In this document: positions 21,450-33,123 of the stretch, one piece after another
Numbering within the stretch: position 1 is the stretch's first letter
Layout of the letters: every line of letters starts with the position of its first letter
Notes under the pieces: model-generated
Databases searched by the model: none
Seen by the model: only the letters and a program-made list of their open reading frames with translations
Told to the model about the DNA's origin: nothing
Translations under genes and position numbers: made by a program
Source of the DNA: Thalassia testudinum
Lineage: Eukaryota > Streptophyta > Magnoliopsida > Alismatales > Hydrocharitaceae
Assembly: GCA_037157565.1 (NCBI GenBank)
Contig: JAZHRO010000014.1
Location: 102,827,501-102,891,500 of the forward strand
Direction of reading: 5' to 3'
DNA: 64,000 bases

Positions 21450-23248
21450 TGATGGGAACACCATCATGAGCCATAAACTAGATCAATTTGATCTGATTAA
21501 GTCTTTAAATGCTCCTACATAACCTTCAGACGGTCATAATTCATTGCATTAGCATTCTGAGAGAAAGATAAAAAATCAAGGTTAAAACTGTAATTTTACC
21601 ATCATATCATGAATGCAGACAATCATGATTTTTCCCAGGGGGTAATTAAGGGTCAAATGGTCTTAAAAGTTTAACAAGTGGGTTAGAACAGACAGATAAG
21701 GGTTTGCACATGTTTTGAGAATTAAATGACTTTAGAAACCCTAAAAACAAATCTACTTAATTAATTGAGGTTCTGGTCAGGATAAAATTCATATAAAATT
21801 ACTCTCTAGGGTTTGGAACCTTCAATTTGACCATCAGAACCCGTTTTGACCCAAAATAGTCTTAGACAGACATTTGCCCTAATTTAGGTTTTTGCATAAA
21901 TTACCCAGTCAAACTTAGTCAAAACCTAAATCTAACTTCACCATTAGATTCCTTGGGTCCAAATTATGTTTGTACCAAAATTTTGGTCCAATCTGAGATC
22001 ACCATGACCAAGTTTGCATTTTGGTCCAGTCAGACTCTTTATATCTCATTCAGACCCTTAACTTTTGAATTCTCATACAAATAGCCCCCCAACTTCTTTG
22101 TCTTCCTCACCTGTTCTTCAAAGCTCCGCCCATCACCACCATGTTCTTCAAGTTCACAGCCTCGCATGCCCCAGGTTGCATCTCCAGGACGTGCGGTTTG
22201 GCTCAATGCACTCACCCAGGCTCTGGATTGGAGACACCAAGCACAAGAGCACACCCAATTGAACAAGGTTCCCCCTACAGAGAAACAAGCGAAGAAGGTG
22301 TAGGACTTTAGTCCCACATCGTTAGTTGATGAGCAGTTGCCGTCGTATAAATTGGAAAAGTGATACAGGCTATTTGCCCCGTACACTTGGGGGGTGAGGT
22401 CCCCCGCTCACCTGCTCACCTGCGCCTTGCCCATGACCCGTCCCCCGCGAGCCTAGCGTAGACCCGACCCACCTAACCCAACTTCACTCCTCGGCTGCAA
22501 TCACGCCACAGCCTTGGACTCGGGTGCGCTATTGGTATGAAACCCAATAACCTGGTACTATTGGAGGCTCTGGGAGAGCATGACCTAAGGAGAGTAAGAG
22601 AGGATTGTGTGCAGGGGTAGGGGGTTTTGCTACAGAAAATAACGGCTGACACTTAGCCATTTGAAGAAGAATCCCCCTCTGTGTGTGAAGAAGAGAAGAG
22701 AGAAAGAAAAGAAAAGAAAAGTCAAGGCAGAAGAAGAAGAGGTACGTAGAGAGGAGACAGAAGCCAAAGAAGAATAAGGGGAGCCGCACAGAGAAGAAAG
22801 GAAAAAAGGCAAGAAGAAGAGGAGAAGACTTGAGCCAAAAAGAAGAAAGGAGAAGAGAAAGAAAGTAGTAGAGAAAAGAGACCCTTGAGTCTCTTGGAAG
22901 CACTGTAGCCACCAGTTGTTTAAGCCGTCTGATAAAAGCCTAGATCGTTTGATTGCATATATTTGAGGCTTTATTGATATTGTTGATTTAGTTGCTATTT
23001 GTGAGGAGTAATTGGTGATTCAAATCACCATTTTACTCCATTCTTTTTGCACATTGATACCTGACATTATTATTATTGCAATCTCTTATATTTTTTATTC
23101 AAATTGTGATCTCAAGTTTTAAATTGCCATATTGCTCCCTGTGTTCGACCTTGGACTTCAAATTCGAGTAATAAATATTATTTGTTTTCAAAACGATTTC
23201 GACTATACTACAATGCAGTTTTTAAAACTTCGATTTCGCTTGTGAACA
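21450..23248 (+). mobile_element. N1: solo LTR of family N (1799 bp)
   Basis: Starts TGATGGGAACACCATCATGA and ends CGCTTGTGAACA, the same termini as the LTRs of the complete N element read on its own strand. Flanks are cagag (21445-21449) and cggag (23249-23253), a TSD with one mismatch. The A' LTR reads through on both sides. It is about 1 kb shorter than the N LTRs. It carries a U6-like promoter arrangement at 22310-22352 and a long purine-rich tract (22660-22870). Confidence 0.85.
22310..22352 (+). promoter_or_regulatory. USE-like element and TATA box with 24-bp spacing
   Basis: AGTCCCACATCG (22310-22321) matches the plant snRNA upstream sequence element RTCCCACATCG. After exactly 24 bp comes TATAAAT (22346-22352). 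In plant U6-type genes a spacing of about 24 bp specifies RNA polymerase III. Both LTRs of N keep the spacing (30798-30840, 38353-38395, minus strand), with mutated USE copies. Confidence 0.6.
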
Positions 23249-23318
23249 CGGAGGAAGGAGGATAGGGCAGGATGGCGTCGCAGCGAGGATCTTCTTCCCG
23301 AAGGTGGTGAGAGGACGT
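23249..23318 (-). repeat. A' LTR, middle segment
   Basis: Seventy bases of the A' LTR between N1 and C, including the cggag and gacgt target duplications. Confidence 0.85.
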
Positions 23319-24035
23319 TGATGACTCTACATCTAACGGTGATAATTCTATCAACTAGAGTCAATCTCAAGGGTATATGGGCATTAATGATGTACCATAA
23401 TGGGCTTGAGAGCATGGCATGCATGTTGTGTTAAGATTGCTTGTAATTCATGTTTAACAGCCATGTGTGCAAGTGTGTATTAAAATAGGTCTTAGATGAG
23501 AAATCGGACCATATGGATGGATCTGGATTGACGAACAGACTCAAAATCACTTTAATCCGACCTTCATAGATCCCACAAGAAGCCCAGGAAGTTCTAGCCA
23601 TTGATTTGATGATCAATGGCCCAAAGCCAGCCACGTGTTGCACATCTGTGCACTCGCATCCACCGTCATGACTGCCTCGCCTCTCCATTTCACACCTCTC
23701 TACCCTAGTTTAATGCTTGGGTGTTTTAAAGCTTTTGAAATGATTTTACATATGCAATATATTTCCATTTGTTTCAACATATCATGTTTCATGCATGCAC
23801 AAGTAATCACCATGCTATAATCTCAAGTCTCTGACCCTACTCTCTCTCTCTCTCATTTTCTCGCAAGCAAACAAAGCAAAGATTTTTGTGACACCCTAAA
23901 GCGACAAACAAATCTGATTTCATGCCTCCTCATGTTTGACACTTGAACTCACCTAATCCAAATCTTCATTTAAAATTGATGTCGCAAACGCGTGCTATAA
24001 CGACGGATTTAACTTAACGTGTTTCAACGACGTTA
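23319..24035 (+). repeat. 5' LTR of C (717 bp)
   Basis: TGATGACTC to CGACGTTA (CA changed to TA). It has a GCCATTGAT...ATCAATGGC inverted repeat near 23599 and a (TC)n run near 23840. It is less than half the length of the related F LTR and has no clear TATA box. Confidence 0.9.
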
Positions 24036-24040
24036 ATTTT

Positions 24041-24058
24041 TGGCACCATTGTTGAGGA
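24041..24058 (+). other. Primer-binding site of C
   Basis: TGGCACCATTGTTGAGGA matches 13 of 18 bases of the tRNA-Asp complement, with only G-to-A and C-to-T differences, 5 bp after the LTR. Confidence 0.8.
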
Positions 24059-24138
24059 TGCAACGGATCTTTTTGTCGCTTTTATCCTTGCATTGGTATT
24101 CACATTTCTAACCCTCTTTTCTCTCTCGTTCTTTGGTC

Positions 24139-25216
24139 GCAGGAACTCGATGCATTGGCAACAAGAGGAGAGTGATCCACATTGATAGAATCGGAGCAAA
24201 GAGCAGTAAAGAACTTTTGTGAGTATCACTTGACCTAGCATAGTCTCATCTCCCCATTATCTGAAAATAAAAAGAAAAAAAAAATATCTAGGCTCGTGCA
24301 TAAACCCCAGATTAGCTGATTATTTACTTGCTTAAAAATTAAAAAAAAAATAAATTCAAAAAAAATGGCATGGTGAATGAGTACTTGACCGATATCTCAA
24401 ATCCATCACCTAAACAAAAAAAAATACACTCTAATGTTTTTGAAGAAAATCTTTTTGGAGTGTTCTTTTCTTTTTTAGTGGTGTTTGTGAAACCATCTGT
24501 GCTTTGTACTTGGCTGCACCACTTCAACTAAAATCAATTCACCTGGTAGAATTGCATGGACTCTAGGGTGAATACATTAGGGTTATTTTTTTTAGGGCCA
24601 CATCATTCTCTCAAAAGGAAATCGACTATCATCCGTTGTGTGCAAAACATTGTGTGCCTACTTAAACACTGTCTAAAATCCATTGAGAAATTTCAACCTC
24701 AAAAATCACTAAAGCAAGGACGAATCATTAAAAGACACCACATCCTAAAAAACCTTGCTTGAAACCATGTTTTGCTGAGTGCACACACACGCTCAATTGG
24801 ATTAACTAAGAGGCACAACCCCCAACAACGCCTCATCACATATCATGAGCATAAGCACTAACCTAGCCCCATATTAAAATGGAGTAGACGTGCCCTAGGT
24901 AGGATTAATCTAAGTCATGGAAGAGTGATTGGGTTTGTCAAGTGCTTGGCCTTAATTCCCATCGTGAAATCTGGTGTCTAGCTGCAAGGAAGTGTCAAAC
25001 ATCTGCGGTTGTGGGGTACAAAGGAACCGGGGATGCAAGCCAAAGGAAGAACCTTCCCCTCAATCCCCTCATAATCAACCTTGCTAGATTAACTTTGAGA
25101 AGGGAGGTTTAAGTGCTTGCAGACTTGATTATTCTTTCCAAGGCTTTTAGGTCACCTAGGTCTACACTATAGGAACTAGACTTGTGTGCTTGATTGTGCA
25201 CACACTTTTCTCGCAG
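24139..25216 (+). other. Leader of C: mini-exon-like peptide, intron-like interval, conserved block
   Basis: After GGTCGCAGGAACTCGATGC comes a short coding-like segment with EQRAVKN, then a GTGAGT donor-like site (24219). An acceptor-like TTTTCTCGCAG ends at 25216, an interval of 998 nt. The conserved block lies at 25009-25068. The pattern repeats that of the family A leaders. Confidence 0.5.
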
Positions 25217-25347
25217 CTGTCTCTCTCTGTGCCCCTCCCTATTCTTCTCTAGTGTATGCATAGAAGACGATCACTTCATCCTGAGTTGTTTGTTTTAGAA
25301 ACGGACATCAGAAAGAGACTTGATTTTCAAGGGGTTGGATTGAGGAA

Positions 25348-26838
25348 ATGGCTGACCCAAGAATTAAGGAGATTGAGGACCAACCTCAACCTGATGCTAT
25401 GGCCATCACTCAGGCTCAAATCTTGGTCAACCACCAACTCCAATAACAGCAGATCCAAACCATCATGCAAGCTATACACCAATTGTAGAACCCTCAAGGG
25501 CAACCCCCACTGAACCCACCTAACCTACCACAACCTCCCGAGGGCCAACCAAGGCCTCTCTATGATTTTTACGATCCATCTGCTATCTGCATCGAGCCAC
25601 ATCTTAGGGTCCCCGAAGGGGGAGACAATTTTGAGCTAAAACCTAATGTCCTTAGCTTAATTCAAAGCCACTTTCATGGGAGCTCAAATGAGGACCCCTT
25701 CCAACACCTAGATGACCTAGACCGGATCACCTAGACTGTGAAGCCAAGGAACATTAGCTTAGATATTGTTTTAATTAAGATGTTCCCTTTCTCCCTAAAA
25801 GACAAAGCTTTTCACTAGCTTAGAACCTTAGGGAGACCCATCTCCACCTGGGAGGAATTGAGGCATGCATTCTTGAAGAAAATTTTCCCCATAGGTAAAA
25901 CCAATGCCCTCGAAAGAGCCATTACCACATTCATACCACAAGGTGGGGAACAATTTCATGAGGTGTGGGAAGATTTAATGAATTACTGAGGAAATGCCCA
26001 CACCATGAGGTTCCAAGGTGGTAATTGGCCCAGATCTTCTACCATGGTCTGGATAGAAACCATAGGAATTTTGTTGATGCCTTATGTGGAGGCAATTTTC
26101 TGAATAAAGACAAGGAAAGCGCGTTCGAACTCTTTGAGTCCATGAGTGAGAATTCACTTAATAATGCCTCCATGACCCAATTCAACAGGTCCAGTCAACC
26201 CTGTGGTGGTATTTACAAAGTACAAACTAATTTAGGGATGGTTGACATGGACATCATAGCAAAGAAGCTGGATCGAGTTGAGATGGTAGACAAGAAAATT
26301 GATGAGCTTCTGAATCAATCCCAGACACCCTTGCAAACCTTCACCCTAACAAAGGGATCTCACAATGTTGACTTGGTTCAGTCTATGAACCAAACACATC
26401 TGGAACAACCCCTGCTTTTGTTCCAGGAAGGGACCTTTGCTCCCTCATACCTTGACTATTCTTTTCCCTCTCCTTCGACATCACCAACTTTGGAAGATGC
26501 CAATGCCATCCAAGGTTACTCCAAACCTGACCCCTTCTCTAACACTTACAATGCCGGATGGCGCAATCACCCAAATTTTGCTTGGACAAACCAAAAATCG
26601 AACCAATTCCAGAACCAACCCAGGCCAAACCCTCCCTTTTATAAGCAAGGTCCACCTACTAGACCACCCTACAACCAGAATAGGGTAGCTCCTACACAAC
26701 AAAACCAACTGGACACCCTGATCAAGATGATGGCTGATATGAATCAGAAACATCAAGAGGAGATGGCTTTAGTGAAGGGACAATTGAGTCAGCTGCTGGA
26801 TAACAAACAACATGGATCCCTTCCATCTCAGCCATAAC
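25348..26838 (+). pseudogene. gag: gag of element C, broken
   Basis: Capsid-type Gag that would assemble the retrotransposon particle. Reading starts MADPRIKEIEDQPQP. The conserved retrotransposon Gag region runs from about 25620 (HFHGSSNEDPFQHL, MFPFSLKDKAF, TWEELRHAFLKKIFP) to about 26160 (FYHGLDRNHRNFVDAL). A Pro/Asn/Gln-rich tail (FYKQGPPTRPPYNQNR) follows. Stops are TAA or TAG at sites where the family has Gln or Trp. A 1-nt deletion near 25970 shifts the frame; from there to 29660 Gag-Pol stays in one frame. No CCHC zinc knuckle is evident. Confidence 0.85.
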
Positions 26839-28028
26839 CAAACCCAAGGAATGTCATGAATAGAGGCCACAATCCTCAAGGGTTCCAACAAAATCAGGGG
26901 TAAGCCCATGTGATTCTACAAGCCCCATAGACACCCCCTGGGTTTGCTGCTTCTTGTTCTTCTCGAGGACCTAACCCTGGTCCCAACGCCTCAGCCAATG
27001 TGGTTACCTTGAGAAGTGGCACCCAAACCCAGGATCCCAAATGGCTAACTCCTCCTATGACTACACTGCCCAAGATAGTGGATTCTGAAGACAAGCAAGA
27101 GGAACCCAAGGATCAGGAACCTGACCTAGTTCAAATCCAAGTTCCATACCCTGAATCCTTGGATAAGGCCAAGAAGAAAAGAAACATGGCTGAGAATGAG
27201 GAGTTGTTAGAAACATTCAAACAGGTACAGATTAATATACCCCTCCTCGATGCAATCAAACATATCCTGGCTTACGTAAAGTTTCTGAAAGATGTTTGCA
27301 CACCCAAGCGTAAGCCAAGAACTCAAGCACCTAGGAAGGTAGTGCTATTTGAGCAGGCTAGTTCGGTGATATTGAGTAGCCTACCTCCAAAAAGGATTGA
27401 CCTTGGAGCACCTTTGATCGCATGTAATATTGGGGACTTGACTTTCGATCGAGCACTCCTAGATCTAGGTGCTTCGATAAACTTGATCCTTACTACCCTT
27501 TACCATGAGTTTGGATTTGGAGAGCTAAAGGCTACACCTGTGACTATCCAACTGGTCGACCGATCAATGAAAACCCTGAAAGGGGTAGTTGAGGGTGTAA
27601 TTGTTCGGGTTAAAGACTTCTACTTCCCGGTTGACTTCTTAGTCCTTGACATGGAGGTCCTCGAACAGTTACAAAACACACCCATCATACTAGGAAAACC
27701 TTTTTTGGCTACAACCAAGGCTAACATCGATTGCGACACGAGATGGATGGAGATTGCCTTTGGAGATAGGAAGATGCAGTTGGATATCTTCAAGGCAACA
27801 AGGTCTTTTGATTGCAATTGGGTCGAGGAATACGATCCCATGGAAACTCTGGTTGAGGAATGTCTGATAGCAAGCTCTTTAGAGGAGCATCTAACTCAAC
27901 TAGCTTTAAATTACCCTAACCCATCCCAATCTCTGGAGGTTGCAGAACTTTGCCAAGCTGATTTCCACCAGCAACCCCCATTTAAGGAGATTGATGTCAC
28001 TCAACTTCCCCACTTCCCTTACCCATAA
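26839..28028 (+). pseudogene. Gag-Pol linker and aspartic protease of element C
   Basis: This cleaves the polyprotein in the particle. The TLRSGTQTQDP junction is at about 27003, and an acidic linker follows. The retropepsin-like domain has catalytic DLGAS at 27462-27476, then LVDRSMKTLKGVVEGVIVRV and IILGKPFLATTKANID, the clade's usual order. Open from 27000 to 28028, with stops before it (near 26836, 26900 and 26928) and at its end. Same frame as the second part of gag and the RT. Confidence 0.88.
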
Positions 28029-29660
28029 AATATTGTACCACTTGCACCTGAATTGAAACCTCTGCCCAACAACCTCAAGTATGTCTTCCTAAGACCCGAT
28101 CAAACCTTCCCTATGATTATCAATGCACATCTGACTAGGGACCAAAAGCTTAGGTTGACTACAACTCTTTCTGAATATCAGGAAGCAATTGGGTGGACAA
28201 TCTCTGACCTAAAAGGCATTAGCCCTAGCTATTGCACACATAAAATCTATGTGGAAGACAAGGCTCGACCTTCTCACTAGATGCAAAGGCGGCTGAATCC
28301 AACCATGAGGGAGGTCGTTAAAAATGAGATCATCAAATGGCTTGATGCAGGGATTATCTACCCGATTTCCGATAGCCCCTGGGTAAGCCCTACTCAAGTG
28401 GTACCAAAGAAGGCTGGGCTCACCGTTATCACAAATGACCATGGCGAATCCAGCCCTATCTGCACCATCACCGCATGGCGGGTATGCATTGACTATAGGA
28501 AGCTCAATGAAGCCACTGAGAGGGATCATTTCCCTCTGCCATTCATTAACCAGATTCTCAAACAATTAGTAGGGAAGAAATACTTCTGCTTCCTAGATGG
28601 ATATTCAGGATATAACCAGGTTGCTATTGCACCCAAGGACCAAGAGAAGACCACGTTCACTTGCTCGTATGGCACGTTTACATTCCGCCGTATGCCATTC
28701 AGGTTATGTAATGCACCTACTACCTTTCAGCATTGCACGTTGGCCATCTTTTCAGAGATGGTGGGTGAATATTTAGAAGTCTTTATGGATGATTTCTCCA
28801 TCTTTGGAGACTCATTTGACCATTGCCTTAACAACTTGGAGAAGATCCTGAAGCGATGTATCAAGGTCAACCTTGTTTTAAGGTGGGAAAAGAGCCATTT
28901 TATGGTTCAAGAAGGGATTTTCCTTGGTCACATCGTCTCGCATTGGGGCATAGAAGTTGACCGAGCTAAAGTTGACTTAATCTCCAAACTTCCACCCCTG
29001 AGCTCAGTTAAGCAGATTAGATCTTTCCTAAGACATGTTGACTTCTATAGAAGGTTCATAAAAGACTTCTCCAAGGTCTCTAAGCCCTTAACTGACCTTC
29101 TAGCCAACAATGTGCACTTTAACATGACACCTGAGTGCATCAAAGCCTACACTACTCTAAGGGACACAGTCTCGGCTGCACCTATCTTACAACCCCCAGG
29201 CTGGTCCCAAGATTTGGAGATAATGTGTGATGCATCAAACTTTGCTGTTGGGGCCATCCTAAGACAGAGGCAGGAAAAGAAACTCGTGGTAATCTACTAA
29301 GCGAGAAAAACCTTGGATGATGCTCAATGAAACTACACTGTAACAGAAAAGGAGCTGCTCACCGTAGTTTTCGAACTAGAAAAGTTCAAATCATACCTGT
29401 TGGGATCCCACGTCATCATTTATATTGACCACTCGACTATCCGGCAATTGTTAGCTAAAAGGGATGCTAAACCCAGGCTAATCAGATGGATCCTACTCCT
29501 GCAGGAATTTAACCTGGAAATACGCGACAAGGTCAGATCCAAGAATGTTGTAGTTGACCACTTATCCCGACTTCACCCAGAACACATTGGACCTTCACTA
29601 CCTTTGACCGATACATTTCCCAATGTGCAAATCCTGGCCATGCAAGACAAAAGTCTCCCA
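28029..29660 (+). pseudogene. pol: Reverse transcriptase and RNase H of element C
   Basis: This copies element RNA to DNA and degrades the RNA strand. RT motifs in order: WVSPTQVVPKK, VCIDYRKLNEATERDHFPLP, FLDGYSGYNQVAIAPKDQEK, FRRMPFRLCNAPTTF, and the active site FMDDFSIFGDS near 28780-28800. Connection: FLGHIVSHWGIEVDRAKVD and FYRRFIKDFS. RNase H follows with [35 protein letters not shown] and VVDHLSRL. Stops occur at 28278, about 29298 and about 29328. Elements G and J inserted into the homologous RT of F. Confidence 0.92.
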
Positions 29661-29923
29661 TAGTATGCTGACTTGGTTAATTACCTTGTGGTAGAGCAGA
29701 TTCCACATGGCTGGTCCAGACAGTAACAAGACAAGTTTTTGGCTGAAGCCAAACAGTATCTTTGAGATGACCCCTTGCTGTTTAGACTCTATTCTAATTA
29801 GATCATTAGGAGTGCATACCTGAGGAGGAGGTCCAAAGTGTGTTGTCCTTCTGTCATGACCAAGCTCGTGGTGGCCACTTATCTGGGAAATAGACGGCTG
29901 CAAAGGTCTTGCAATATGGTTTT
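29661..29923 (+). pseudogene. Integrase N-terminal part of element C, cut by element N
   Basis: Remnant of the HHCC zinc-binding domain: with one frame change near 29840 it reads CHDQARGGHLSGK. It breaks off in GGTTTT where N inserted and continues at 40232 with FYLPSLFKDAHSIAK. Several stops are present. Confidence 0.75.
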
Positions 29924-32678
29924 TGTTAACAGGGCGAGAACAGATTTGTAAAAAATAAATGATGCATCGTAGTATAGTTGAAATCACATTGAAAATAAAT
30001 AAATTTTATTACTCGAATTTTAAGTCCGAGGTTGAACACAGGGAGCAAATGGAACTCATACACTAATCCCAATAATAGATGCAATTTGAACACTTAAAAT
30101 TACTCAAAATCTAATCAAAATATAAAGCAGGAATTTATGAAAAATGTAACATAAAAGAGAAATTAGACGTCTGATTATAGAATCAGACGTCTTAAAAGGG
30201 TTTGACTCTTCTTCTTATGCTTCTCTTTCTCTTCTTTTCTTCTTTGTCTTCTTCTTCTATCCTTAGCTTCTGATCCTTCCTACCTTCTCCTTCTTCTTCC
30301 TTCCTTTCTACCTTAGCTTTCTATGCCCTTAGCTTCTTTGCCTTGGCTTCTAATTTCTTTCTTTCTCTTTCTTCTTCAGCCACGCCTTATCCTTCAATAG
30401 ACCTTCTTTTTCTTAGCTTTCTTTTGTGGCACTTTTCTCCTTAGCTTCTTTTACTTCCTCCTCTTTAGCTTCCTTTGCTTTTCCTTCTTCTTTGCGGCTC
30501 TTTTCTCCTTTAGCTTCCTCTTCCTTTTTCTGCACACAAGTGCAAAACCTACCCCTACCCAGCCCCACGAACTCTCTCTCTCTTTTCTCTCTTAGGCTCG
30601 CTCTCCTAGAGCCATTCTTGGGTATTCAGGTCGTGCTAGCGCACCCGGGTCCAGGCGCATCGGCGTGGGTGGTGTGTGAGGATTGCAGGTTATCGGGTCT
30701 GGCAGCCAGGTCCGTGTAGTGGTGGTCACAGACGAGGCGAGTGGGTGAGGGGACCTCACCCCGTGTTCGGAGGCAAAGAGACTAAAACATAAATTCATCT
30801 TATACCACTTAGGGTGCTCCAAACTTTCCGAGGTGGGACTAAAAGTCCCACCCGCTTCGCTTGCACACCCGCAGGAGCTCACCCTTAATCGCAGCAGCTG
30901 CGGTGCCCTCTCCAAGCCAATCATTAGCTGAATGTGTGCGTGAGGTGAATCCATGTTGCCTGGACCTGGGAGCCTGGAGCGTGGCAGCCTGGAGCGAAGG
31001 TTGCTTGCTTCTTCAAGCTGCTCTAATGGCGACGGAGGTCCGATCCTACTATCAAGTAACACAACCTTGCAGCCTCATTAAATCACACAAGAAGCTTCGC
31101 CGTGACATGGCGAAGGTGACTCGGTGGGTGGAGTGGCACAGGGTAGCCTAGGCGTGCGTGCCTAGGTCTGTCTGTGGCCGTGGTCATGGGTCAGTTCAGG
31201 GGGAGATTGTGGAGGTTATGGCGGTCGATGGAGATGGGGGAAGTGATCAGTGGATGGTGGCGGAGATTCTGAGGGTTTTGGCGAGGTGGATGGGTGTGTG
31301 GAAGTGATGAAGACACCATGCCGGTGGTCTGCCAGAGGTGGAGAAGATGGTGGTGGTCTGCAGTGGTCGAGGGTCGAAAATAGACATAAAGAAGGGGGAA
31401 ATGAAGAGAAGAGGACAGGGAAGATATTTAACCCAATTTAAGGATGAAAGGAGAGAGAATGGTGGTTGGCGCGTACCTGTCGCCATCGGAGATGAAGGGT
31501 CCAGTAGAGGGGTGACAGCGACAACAAGGGGGTATTTGGCACGTGCGCAGGTACGGTGCGACGCGGACGACAGAGGCAGAGATGTCTCTGCCACTGGTAT
31601 TGTGGTAGAGAGACGAGAAAAGGGAGGACGAGTCACCGGAGCTCGTTGGATGTTTGGCCGGAGGATAAGAGAAGAAATTGGAGGGTTGTCTCCGGCCAAA
31701 CCAAGCTGAGAATGGACGGCCGAGGCTAGGGCTTCTTTTATAGGCTCTGGCATAGGGCCTTGTGCTTGGAAAGCAAGCTTCCAAGCACAGGTGTCCTCGC
31801 TGGAGTAGGAAAGCTCGAAATGCCCAAATCTCTCATGCGTTCACATGAGAGATTGGGTGACAATTAGGCCTTGGAATTACTCTCATAAGCTCGCGAATTC
31901 CTCAGAGAATCTCCCTTTCAAATTTGAGATGGAATCTCTGAGGAATCAGGGGGAAATCCCCTATTGAATCCTCACCGGAGTAGGACTTCTCCGCTGTAAT
32001 GGCGGAGGGACCTAATTGCAAAGAATGGCGAAGAAGCTTGGGGGTCCATGCAAGATTTTCAAAAGCTAAGGGTCTAAAAGTAATTAGGTTGGACTGTTTT
32101 ACAAAGTAAGTCAAGGTGAACTCCCCTTAGGTCCAAATTTTGGTACAAACATAATTTGGATCTAAGGAATCCAATGGTGAAGTTGGATTTTAGGTTTGAG
32201 CACGTTTGATTGGGCATTTTACACAAAAACCTAATTTAGGGCAAATAATTGACCTAAACCCTATTTAGGTCAAAATAGGCTCCAAAGGCCAAATTGAAGG
32301 TTCTAAACCCTATGGGATATTTTTCCATGAATTTTAGAGGGTTTAGGTGAATTTTATCCTGACCATAACCTTGTTAAATTAAGTGGGTCTGTTTTAGGAT
32401 TATAAGAAGTCATTTCATTCCCAGATTGCACATTAACCCTTTTCTGATTGAACCAACCCACTTTTTATCTTGTTAAGACTAATCCATCCATGTTTAGCCC
32501 CTGATAAATCCCGTTGATGTATTGCAATGGTAAAATTGTAGTTTTACCCTTTATTTTTTATTTTCCTCTTAGAACAGTTATTCCATGAATTAGGCCCTTT
32601 ACTTGGTTATGTAGGAGCTTTTGTTCTCTTTTCCAGGTCAAAATGAGCTAGTTAGGACTCATGATGGTGTTCCCATCA
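29924..32678 (-). repeat. Left LTR of N (its 3' LTR, 2755 bp)
   Basis: On the minus strand it starts TGATGGTGTTCCC-type at 32678 (TGATGGGAACACCATCA) and ends CCCTGTTAACA. It holds hairpins at 31769-31795 (about), 31820-31855, 31897-31946 and about 32000, a TATA box near 31735-31743, a USE/TATA pair at 30798-30840, and a homopyrimidine tract (30200-30530 on the plus strand). Long Ser/Pro-rich reading frames in it are not genes. Confidence 0.92.
30798..30840 (-). promoter_or_regulatory. USE-like element plus TATA, left LTR of N
   Basis: On the minus strand AGTCCCACCTCG (one mismatch to the snRNA USE), 24 bp, then TATAAGA. The USE overlaps a GTGGGACTAAAAGTCCCAC palindrome. Confidence 0.5.
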
Positions 32679-32715
32679 TACCCCCATGCCTAGCTTTTGC
32701 TAGTCCCTTAGCAAA
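32679..32715 (-). promoter_or_regulatory. Terminal stem-loop and PPT of N
   Basis: On the minus strand TGCTAAGGGACTAGCAAAAG, then CTAGGCATGGGGGTA, directly before the LTR start. Same arrangement as A, G, C and F. Confidence 0.8.
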
Positions 32716-33123
32716 ATTTCAAGGTTTTAACTTCTATTCTAGCTCATGAGTTTCTGTCACAGTTTATGATAAGTGCTTTTCTCTCTTTCTTTTTGATTAG
32801 ATTAGATTGCCGATAGTAGGCCTATAGGTACTCAAGTACCAACCAAGATCCGAACCTGGCCAGCTTTAGCCTCAGTACTCCGCGAAGGTTTTTAAGGCCC
32901 ACAGGAACTATCCTAAGGTTCATTGGACTCCGCGGTTAAAGCACCCATGCTTTAGACATTTTACCCTTGGTTCAGTTTGCAGTGCATTTTTTGTAAGAGA
33001 GAGAGACAGAGGATTTATATGTTTGGAGAGTTTTCTCTCTTTTCTTTTTATTTTTAGCTTCGGATTGGCTTCTCAACACGGTTTGTATCGGATTCCTTGT
33101 TCCCATCATCAATCCTCAAAGGT

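Noticed and set aside
22529..22912. Leu/Ser/Phe-rich minus-strand frame in N1
   Set aside because: It is the complement of a purine-rich LTR tract, so low complexity explains it.
30426..31784. Long Ser/Pro/Arg-rich reading frames on both strands
   Set aside because: They lie inside the left LTR of N, recur in the right LTR (38012-39335) with frame changes, overlap each other on both strands and have no domain. They are GC-rich LTR sequence, not genes.
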